From Helicobacteraceae bacterium (GTDB lineage Bacteria > Campylobacterota > Campylobacteria > Campylobacterales > Sulfurimonadaceae), in the NCBI GenBank assembly GCA_027061425.1, contig JALSUN010000170.1, positions 1-26,316 of the forward strand: a DNA stretch of 26,316 nucleotides, read 5' to 3'. The translations under genes and the position numbers were made by a program. The notes under the pieces were generated by a model, which was not told the origin of the DNA, made no database searches, and worked only from the letters and a program-made list of their open reading frames with translations. Below are positions 15,435 to 21,220 of the stretch, piece after piece (position 1 is the stretch's first letter; every line of letters begins with the position of its first letter).

Positions 15435-15794
15435 TTATATTCCTTTTAATATTTTTTCTACAGATTTTTTAATAATAGGGAGTCGCTCTTTGATGACATC
15501 TTCTACAACGTAAAGATCAACACCCTCATAATGATGTGCTATAAAGTTTCTAAGATCATAGCTACCTTTAATGTCCTCTTTTTCAAAATTGGAGAGTAGT
15601 TCCAGTTCGCCCCTGTGCAACAGTTTATCAAACTGCTCTGAGATAGAGGTCAAGTGCATTAGAATAGAAGCACGTCCATTTTGTTCATCTTCTAAAGCTA
15701 GAGAAACTGAACCATACTCAGCGACAATGTTTTCTATAAAAGAGATTTTCTTTTCTATAAGTCTGACACGATCAACTGCTTGAGCACTATACAT
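15435..15794 (-). CDS. hepT: HepT-like HEPN RNase toxin (DUF86)
   Basis: The 119-residue all-helical protein carries the HEPN RNase motif RX4HXY in full: Arg82, His87 and Tyr89 in LRNFIAHHYEGVD. Length and helix pattern match HepT toxins of the type VII MntA-HepT system, which cut RNA until the partner nucleotidyltransferase adds AMP to the Tyr of this motif. The gene overlaps mntA by 8 bp. All key residues are present, so it is probably active unless modified. Confidence 0.88.
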   Translation of the reverse strand: MYSAQAVDRVRLIEKKISFIENIVAEYGSVSLALEDEQNGRASILMHLTSISEQFDKLLHRGELELLSNFEKEDIKGSYDLRNFIAHHYEGVDLYVVEDVIKERLPIIKKSVEKILKGI

Positions 15795-16101
15795 AAATAA
15801 GTTCTTTTAGGACATTGACTCTCATAGGGGTATCAGTTGTGAGATCAAACACATCACTCTGTCGATGAAATTTATTTAAGATATCTATTTTTATCTCATG
15901 AATCAGTTCAAAATACTCATCGGAGTGACGTGTTTGCAAATAGTCATTATCACGACGTATAGCAACATCTATATCACTATATACAGAACTTTCATTTCGT
16001 GCATAACTGCCAAAAAGGCCAAGTTCAACAATACCTTTTTGCATCAGTATGGGCTTCATTTTTTTTAAATATAACAAAATCTCTTCTTTACTTGCCCGCA
16101 T
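15787..16101 (-). CDS. mntA: MntA-like minimal nucleotidyltransferase antitoxin
   Basis: The 104-residue protein has the minimal nucleotidyltransferase signature LGLFGSYARNESSVYSDIDVAI: Gly31-Ser32 followed by Asp43 and Asp45, with a third acidic residue Asp73 in KIDILNKF. In characterised pairs MntA polyadenylylates the HepT toxin at the RX4HXY tyrosine to silence it. The ATG at 16101 follows GAGAGGATTTC, and a good promoter lies just upstream. The antitoxin-first order with an overlapping toxin gene is the usual one. Confidence 0.88.
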   Translation of the reverse strand: MRASKEEILLYLKKMKPILMQKGIVELGLFGSYARNESSVYSDIDVAIRRDNDYLQTRHSDEYFELIHEIKIDILNKFHRQSDVFDLTTDTPMRVNVLKELIYV

Positions 16102-16125
16102 GAAATCCTCTCTTAATTTAGTTCA

Positions 16126-16155
16126 ATTATAGCAGAAGGTATGATATCTTTGCAA
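16126..16155 (-). promoter_or_regulatory. Promoter of the mntA-hepT-dUTPase operon
   Basis: On the minus strand TTGCAA (16150-16155) and, 18 bp on, TATAAT (16126-16131) preceded by TGC (16132-16134), an extended -10. A start near 16119 gives an 18-nt leader with GAGAGGA before the ATG at 16101. It starts right after the stop of the preceding flavoprotein gene, so the operon has its own promoter. Confidence 0.65.
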
Positions 16156-16157
16156 AA

Positions 16158-16577
16158 TCATGACACCTTATTCCAATAAAGCTTCTTACCAAACCCCAGT
16201 CGGTTGTCAGTAAACTTCATCTCTTCTAAGGTGATTGTCCAGAGTTTAGGCTTCATGACTGTAGCATAAGGGAAGGCTTTAAAATAGATGATGTCAGCAC
16301 CCTCACCTGCTTCAGTGATTTTTGCTCTGTATTGGAGACCTTGTATCTTGCCTACACTGTCGGTCTCTAAAGCAATGGTTCCAGAAACTTCTGCGTTGCT
16401 AAGAGCATTTTGTATATGTTCTGTTTTTATATCAGAGGCCACTATAAAAGCGATATTTTCTCTGTCGTAAGCATAAAAAAGACTTGCCGATTGAGGTCTG
16501 TTTTCACTACAAGTGGCCAGTGAAAGAAGATGATGTTCAGCTAAAAAAGCTTCTATCTTTTCAAGACTGTTTTTCAT
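16158..16577 (-). CDS. YhbP-type pyridoxamine 5'-phosphate oxidase-like protein
   Basis: The 139-residue protein has the split-barrel flavin-binding fold of the PNPOx-like superfamily and matches the UPF0306/YhbP family: an N-terminal FLAEHHLLSLATCSENRPQ, a central IALETDSVGKIQGLQYRAKI, and the family ending LWTITLEEMKFTDNRLGFGKK. The biochemical role of the family is not established; FMN binding and a redox or protective role are inferred. It overlaps the ADP-ribosylglycohydrolase-like gene by 17 bp, so the two are probably cotranslated. Confidence 0.8.
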   Translation of the reverse strand: MKNSLEKIEAFLAEHHLLSLATCSENRPQSASLFYAYDRENIAFIVASDIKTEHIQNALSNAEVSGTIALETDSVGKIQGLQYRAKITEAGEGADIIYFKAFPYATVMKPKLWTITLEEMKFTDNRLGFGKKLYWNKVS

Positions 16578-17460
16578 TAATCTTTTTGATGTAACTCTCT
16601 ATCAATGGTGCATTATTCATAGCATTATAGTTAAAGGGAAGGACTTCCATACCCCCTGCAGCACCTAAAACAGCGCCCACAAGCATACCCCTTGCCGCAG
16701 AGTCTCCACCAGAGAGCACATTGGCTTCCATCGCTTCTTGAAAGTCACTAAAACGACAAAGAAGATAGATAACTGCTGAAAAACCACCTTCAACACTACA
16801 TGACTGTCCCAAGGCTTTAATAGCTTCTATACTCTCTTCTTCAGACTTCTCAATACCTTTTTTTACCCACATCTGTAAAGTGTCAGAGTAAGCTAAGGCT
16901 ATCTCTTCGATAGCTCTTTTAACCTCAGCACCCCTACTCACAGCAATTATAAGCTCATTAAAATAGGCGGCACTCTCTATAAGCTCTTTTGTCATATGGG
17001 TAAACACAGTATGGAGTTTGACATACTCCATCATCTTATCCATGTCACTGTGATAAGCATAGACGAGAGGCATCATACGACCTACTACACTCAAGTCATG
17101 GGAGCTAGAGCCACATCCCAAAGAGCCTTTTCCTGCATCCAAGGCTTCTAAAGTATGTTTTGAGGCCCCATCAACATAACCATCATACGACTGCATCTTC
17201 TCTTGCCATAACTTAGAAAACTGCTGGACACTAAAATCTTCATAAGAGAGTGCATCCAACAGCCATAACATCTGATCTCCGTAGTGGGTAAAATCACCCG
17301 CTTTTTTGTTGGGATGATAATCACTAAGGGGATCATTAAAAGTTTTTGTATCAAACTCAGAGAGAGAGATCTGATGCGTATCATAGAGCCAGTGTGCACC
17401 AAGAGCATAGGCATCACCATAAAAAGCACCCCAAAGTGCCGCTTCTAATCTATTTTTCAT
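16561..17460 (-). CDS. ADP-ribosylglycohydrolase-family protein with divergent metal site
   Basis: The 299-residue cytoplasmic protein has the ADP-ribosylglycohydrolase (DraG/ARH) fold signatures: the start RLEAALWGAFYGDAYALGAHW, FTHYGDQMLWLLDAL in place of the usual TDDTQM segment (Asp62 retained), and LSGGDSAARGMLVGAVLGA near residue 249-267. The last motif in active enzymes is G-D-x-D-T; here it is Gly-Asp253-Ser-Ala-Ala, so the second Asp is gone. Family enzymes use two metal ions to remove ADP-ribose from proteins or small molecules; activity here is uncertain. ATG 17460 follows AAGGAG and lies one base after the mltF stop. It shares an operon with a sirtuin, another NAD-derived chemistry, which may or may not be meaningful. 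Confidence 0.8.
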   Translation of the reverse strand: MKNRLEAALWGAFYGDAYALGAHWLYDTHQISLSEFDTKTFNDPLSDYHPNKKAGDFTHYGDQMLWLLDALSYEDFSVQQFSKLWQEKMQSYDGYVDGASKHTLEALDAGKGSLGCGSSSHDLSVVGRMMPLVYAYHSDMDKMMEYVKLHTVFTHMTKELIESAAYFNELIIAVSRGAEVKRAIEEIALAYSDTLQMWVKKGIEKSEEESIEAIKALGQSCSVEGGFSAVIYLLCRFSDFQEAMEANVLSGGDSAARGMLVGAVLGAAGGMEVLPFNYNAMNNAPLIESYIKKINEKQS

Positions 17461-17461
17461 G

Positions 17462-18895
17462 CTACAACTCCTTAGGAAATTCGTTTTCTAGTATAACATG
17501 ATATTCGTAGATAGCATCCACATAATCTACCGGTTCTTTACCTCGGGCATAGCCATGTTTAAGATGACGATAGTACTTTTTCTGACTCAAAAGAGGTAAA
17601 ACTGTTTTCAGATCCGCCCACGTGTCTGGGTTTTTCCCCTGCTTTCGTGCCAGTGCTCTTGCATCTATAATATGTCCCATACCTACATTGTATGCAGCGT
17701 AAGCAAACTTGTAACGATCGATTCCCTTAACATCATTACTTACTCTGTCATACACTTGTCTAAAGTACTTTGCACCGCCATAGATACTTGAGGTTGCATT
17801 GAGTCGGTTTTTAATTCCCATCTCCTTAGCCGTTGCACGTGTTAACATCATCAACCCTCTCACCCCTGTAGGACTCTTAGCCAAGCGGTCCCAGTGTGAT
17901 TCTTGGTAAGACTGTGCTGCTAACATGGTCCATGGCAGGTTGTACTTTTTAGCTGCTTTTTTAAAGATCTCTTTGTATTTTGGTAGACGCCCTTTAATAC
18001 GTTTGTGAAAGGTAACAAGATTTAGGTAGTTAAAACGAACAGTATAACCATAATAGTGATCTTTTAAACGGTCCATCTCACCTGAGCGCTCGACATGGTT
18101 AAGCCATCCATTTAAAGTAGTATTAAACTCATTGGAATCAGGACGTAAGATCCACGCCAATTTTTTAGATTTACTTATATTAAATGCTTTTCTAAGTGCT
18201 GGAAAGTAGCGGTTATTAACAGCAAAGATGTTGGAGTCGACTATCGTACAGTCTATCTCTCCCTTATCTACCATTGAAAGTAACTGCTCACTTGAAGAAT
18301 CTTCTGAAAGATTAAAGTGCAGTTGAGGAAGTTCATTCTTTATGTTGTTTAAGGTGTCAACATAACTTGTACCCTTACCTACCGTGACTTTAAGACCTAC
18401 AAGGTCTCCCACACTACGAGGGAAGGTCTTGTTTCTAATCATGCGCTGATGACAGATAACCTGCTCTTTAACACGAAAATAACTTGGTCCAAAAATAAAC
18501 ATTTTCTCTCGTTCAGGTGTTTGACTCAAAGCCCCTGAAGTGATATCACCTACACCTTCTCTACTGAGATCCAAGGCCTCATTGACTGTGCTTACCACCT
18601 TCAATTTCAACGCTACACCCAGATACTCAGCAAACTCTCGCATCAAGATATACTCAAATCCTTCTTTACCCACTGCTCCCTCGAAATAGGTGGTAGGACC
18701 ATTGACCATCACCACATCAAGTACACCTTTTTTCTTGATCTTCTCTAACCTACTAGATCCTGTCAATGAAGAAGCGATGCCATTAGAATCGGTTACTACA
18801 TCATTGAACTTCCAGTCACTGCTCCACCGTCCTAAAAAAAAGGATAGTGTCACCACAACCACTAGCAAAAGAATTTGCTGTACTTTTATAGACAA
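17462..18895 (-). CDS. mltF: Membrane-bound lytic murein transglycosylase F (MltF)
   Basis: The 477-residue protein has an N-terminal anchor or signal segment (about 7-22), a periplasmic solute-binding-like domain (about 48-285; LDVVMVNGPTTYFEG, GDLVGLKVTVGKGTSYV) and a C-terminal SLT transglycosylase domain (about 305-470) with AAQSYQESHWDRLAKSPTGVRGLM in the family pattern; Glu332 is the catalytic acid. It cleaves the MurNAc-GlcNAc bond with formation of 1,6-anhydroMurNAc during peptidoglycan turnover. No lipobox Cys is present, so it is membrane-anchored or secreted rather than a lipoprotein. The start is TTG at 18895 with GAGGAG upstream, inside the 3' end of cobB (10-bp overlap). Confidence 0.92.
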   Translation of the reverse strand: MSIKVQQILLLVVVVTLSFFLGRWSSDWKFNDVVTDSNGIASSLTGSSRLEKIKKKGVLDVVMVNGPTTYFEGAVGKEGFEYILMREFAEYLGVALKLKVVSTVNEALDLSREGVGDITSGALSQTPEREKMFIFGPSYFRVKEQVICHQRMIRNKTFPRSVGDLVGLKVTVGKGTSYVDTLNNIKNELPQLHFNLSEDSSSEQLLSMVDKGEIDCTIVDSNIFAVNNRYFPALRKAFNISKSKKLAWILRPDSNEFNTTLNGWLNHVERSGEMDRLKDHYYGYTVRFNYLNLVTFHKRIKGRLPKYKEIFKKAAKKYNLPWTMLAAQSYQESHWDRLAKSPTGVRGLMMLTRATAKEMGIKNRLNATSSIYGGAKYFRQVYDRVSNDVKGIDRYKFAYAAYNVGMGHIIDARALARKQGKNPDTWADLKTVLPLLSQKKYYRHLKHGYARGKEPVDYVDAIYEYHVILENEFPKEL

Positions 18896-19611
18896 AGGTG
18901 CTCCTCTATATATAATGACATCTCATCAACAGCATTGGTTGCCTTCGCTTGAATAAAGTGTTCAAAATAGTCATCGATATTTTTTTCAAAGTCTCCAAAA
19001 GCTGTCTGATGGCGTTCTTGTTTAGGATTGATTAAGAGAGAGTGATGAAAATCTTGTACCAAAGAGACAATGTCTATGACCTGTCCACTCGTTCCAATCG
19101 CAATAAAGAGATCACACTCATCTACCGCTCTATATATATGTTGATACATCGGCGCATTCTCCCCAAACATTACCACATTATGACGAATGCTATAGCTGGC
19201 ACAATGTGGACACTGTTCATCTTCTTTTTGAGCACGATAGCCTATAGGAAATATTTGATGGCAATCTTCACAACGTAGATCAGTCAAGGTACCATGCAGA
19301 TGTAAGACCTCTTTACCCCCTGCTTTTTCTAAAAGATTGTCAACATTTTGAGTAAGGTGAATAATTTTACCGGGGTATTTTTTTTCTAACGAGGCCAAAG
19401 CCTTATGCATAGTGTTTGGTTTTTTATCTTCAAGATCTTCTCTACGGGCATTATAAAAATCTGTCACAAGTCGACGGTCTTGCATCCAACCTTGTGTTGA
19501 ACAGACCGTCATAACATCATAGTTTTCCCAAAGTCCATCACTGTCACGAAAGGTACTAATCCCACTCTCAGCACTAAGGCCTGCTCCACTTATGATCATT
19601 ACTTTATGCAT
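18886..19611 (-). CDS. cobB: NAD-dependent protein deacylase, sirtuin family (CobB)
   Basis: I start at ATG 19611, behind AAGGGAG; a GTG at 19617 would add two residues. The 241-residue protein shows every sirtuin signature: ISGAGLSAESGISTFRD near the N-terminus, TQNVDNL, the catalytic His106 in LHLHGT, a zinc site with Cys114, Cys117, Cys134 and Cys137, GENAP and AIGTSGQV. The FYNARR segment has Tyr53 and Arg56, the Y-x-x-R pair that in SIRT5 and E. coli CobB binds succinyl or malonyl groups, so desuccinylation is likely in addition to deacetylation. It uses NAD and releases nicotinamide and O-acyl-ADP-ribose. It is followed with overlap by mltF and preceded by the repeat-rich gap to ovoB. 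Confidence 0.94.
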   Translation of the reverse strand: MHKVMIISGAGLSAESGISTFRDSDGLWENYDVMTVCSTQGWMQDRRLVTDFYNARREDLEDKKPNTMHKALASLEKKYPGKIIHLTQNVDNLLEKAGGKEVLHLHGTLTDLRCEDCHQIFPIGYRAQKEDEQCPHCASYSIRHNVVMFGENAPMYQHIYRAVDECDLFIAIGTSGQVIDIVSLVQDFHHSLLINPKQERHQTAFGDFEKNIDDYFEHFIQAKATNAVDEMSLYIEEHLCL

Positions 19612-19660
19612 TAACACTCCCTTGAAAAAACTTGAAATCTGTCAGATTACTGCGTCAGCT

Positions 19661-19755
19661 GTCATTCCTGCGAAGGCAGGAATCCACGAATTAGAATGAC
19701 GAATTAATATAATAGAAAGTTTGACCTCGTGGACTCCTGCCTTCGCAGGAGTGAC
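19661..19755. repeat. 95-bp palindromic intergenic repeat, copy 1
   Basis: The ends form a ~29-bp near-perfect inverted repeat (GTCATTCCTGCGAAGGCAGG at one end and its complement with few changes at the other). Each arm is itself palindromic around CCTGC-GAAG-GCAGG. The CCTGCGAAGGCAGG core is a type of repeat common between proteobacterial genes. Copy 2 at 19901 has exactly the same length and roughly 80-85% identity by eye. A strong cruciform or RNA double hairpin would form, which could end or stabilise the ovoAB mRNA. Confidence 0.85.
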
Positions 19756-19816
19756 GAAAGTGTAAACTTTCTGCGTCAAATAATATTCATACTACCTTTT
19801 AAGAGGCATATAAAGT

Positions 19817-19873
19817 CTAATGCTCATCAAAATCACTCAGCCCTGCTCCGATGATGATCATTGCTTTATGCAA
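19817..19873 (-). pseudogene. Chimeric remnant: cobB start fused to ovoB end
   Basis: Between the two repeats an 18-codon frame runs from TTG 19873 to TAG 19817 and reads LHKAMIIIGAGLSDFDEH. The first 13 codons match the start of cobB (MHKVMIISGAGLS) and the last five plus stop match the end of ovoB (GDFDEY, stop). The Shine-Dalgarno AAGGAG is kept as well. The junction falls in a GTG shared by both genes. It is most simply the scar of a tandem duplication of ovoB-repeat-cobB followed by a deletion. Its own translation is possible but unlikely to matter. Confidence 0.75.
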
Positions 19874-19900
19874 CGACGCTCCTTACAAGTTGTGTACTCC

Positions 19901-19995
19901 GTCATCCCTGCGAAGGCAGGGATCCACGAACTAAAATGGCAAAGCAGTATAACAGAAAGTTTGGGCTCGTGGACTCCTGCCTTCGCAGGAGTGAC
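19901..19995. repeat. 95-bp palindromic intergenic repeat, copy 2
   Basis: Second copy in the same orientation, 240 bp from copy 1. Ends are GTCATCCCTGCGAAGGCAGG and, at the other side, CTCCTGCCTTCGCAGGAGTG. The flanks also match copy 1's flanks (cobB start side and ovoB end side), so a region of about 220-260 bp is duplicated, not only the repeat. With copy 1 and the remnant it accounts for the 418-bp gap between cobB and ovoB. Confidence 0.85.
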
Positions 19996-20035
19996 GACAT
20001 CACAAACACTCTGAGCGTAAAATATTGGCAACTGT

Positions 20036-21220
20036 CTAATACTCGTCAAAATCACCCAAAGCCATATCCAAATGCGCTATCGCATCATCCATAATAGGAC
20101 CAGGTACCGCAAAATTAAGACGCATGTAGCCTTTGCCCTCTTTTCCAAATGAGACCCCTGGACTTAAACCTAAAGCGGCATCTTCTACAAAAAAACGTTT
20201 GAGTTCACTGCTACTCAGTCCTAACTGTGAACAGTCAATCCACGCTAAGTAGGTTCCCTCTGGTGCGATAAAGCGTATTTTGTCACTATGACGCGCAGCT
20301 AAAGCTGTCAGTTTTTGAATGTTACGTTGCAGATGTATAAGCAGTTCATCCAACCATGCTTCACCCTCTCTATAGGCCGCTTCAAAACCGGCATGGGCAA
20401 AGACATTGCCTTGGGCAAAATGGATACGCTCATAAGCATCATCAAAATCTTGACGCATTGTCTCATTTTCAACCACTACCGTAGAGATAGCAAGTCCCGC
20501 TGTATTAAACGTCTTCCCCGGACCTATTGCTGTAATGGTTAAGTTTGCTACCTCATCACTTAGTGAAGCGAAGGGGGTATGGACATTGGGTGCATAGACC
20601 AAGTCAGAGTGGATCTCATCTGCCATAACCTTGATGTTGTGTTCCACACAAATTTCAGCCAACTCTTGTAACTCTTCTCTCCTCCAGACACGTCCCACAG
20701 GGTTATGCGGTGAACAGAGTAATAGCAGTTTTGTCTTTTCATCAATTTTTGAGCGCAAGTCATCAAAGTCGAAACGATAATCGCCCTTAGCAGTTTTTCG
20801 AAGGGGATTACGTAGGATTTCTCTACCATTTCGTGTAACATTTTTTAAAAAAGGTGGATAAATGGGAGTCTGAACAATGACCTTGTCTCCCGGTTCAGTA
20901 AAAGCGTGAATCGCAGTGTTTATCGTTGCGACCACAGAGTGTGAGTAGAACATCCAGTCCCGTTGTATCTCAAAGCCATGACGCTTTTTCATCCACGCTA
21001 TCTGCGCTTCATAAGCACTATCTGGAACCTCTTCATACCCATAAATAGGATGTGAAGCTCTTCTTTTAACCGCTTCAACGACACAAGATGGTGTCTCTAT
21101 GTCCATGTCTGCTACCCACATTGGCAAAACATCTTCCGTGCCAAAAAGAGTCTGACGAAGAGTGTACTTCTCTGCCCTACTTTTTGAGCGATCGGTTACA
21201 GACTGAAAGTCAAAACTCAA
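20036..21220 (-). CDS. ovoB: PLP-dependent C-S lyase, probable OvoB of ovothiol synthesis
   Basis: The 394-residue protein is a fold-type I PLP enzyme of the MalY/PatB cystathionine beta-lyase-like group: LPMWVADMDIETPSCV, PIYGYEEVP, LLLCSPHNPVGRVW, VMADEIHSDLVY (Asp201, His204) and the PLP lysine Lys236 in GPGKTFNTAGL. By sequence alone it could be a general C-S lyase or aminotransferase. The neighbour decides: its TTG start overlaps the ovoA stop in the sequence TTGA, so the two are translationally coupled. The known pathway needs a PLP C-S lyase (OvoB) to cleave the cysteinyl sulfoxide made by OvoA to give 5-thiohistidine. The Shine-Dalgarno GGAAA lies in the end of ovoA. It ends LGDFDEY; a copy of that end is in the remnant at 19817. 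Confidence 0.88.
   Translation of the reverse strand: MSFDFQSVTDRSKSRAEKYTLRQTLFGTEDVLPMWVADMDIETPSCVVEAVKRRASHPIYGYEEVPDSAYEAQIAWMKKRHGFEIQRDWMFYSHSVVATINTAIHAFTEPGDKVIVQTPIYPPFLKNVTRNGREILRNPLRKTAKGDYRFDFDDLRSKIDEKTKLLLLCSPHNPVGRVWRREELQELAEICVEHNIKVMADEIHSDLVYAPNVHTPFASLSDEVANLTITAIGPGKTFNTAGLAISTVVVENETMRQDFDDAYERIHFAQGNVFAHAGFEAAYREGEAWLDELLIHLQRNIQKLTALAARHSDKIRFIAPEGTYLAWIDCSQLGLSSSELKRFFVEDAALGLSPGVSFGKEGKGYMRLNFAVPGPIMDDAIAHLDMALGDFDEY

Noticed and set aside
19661..19995. Possible CRISPR-like repeat pair
   Set aside because: There are only two copies, they are 95 bp and internally palindromic, and the DNA between them is a gene remnant, not a spacer.
19820..20094. Overlapping open frames on both strands reading VIPAKAGIHE and TPAFAGVTT-like peptides
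   Set aside because: These are translations of the palindromic intergenic repeat, a well-known source of false proteins; no ribosome site or family match supports them.
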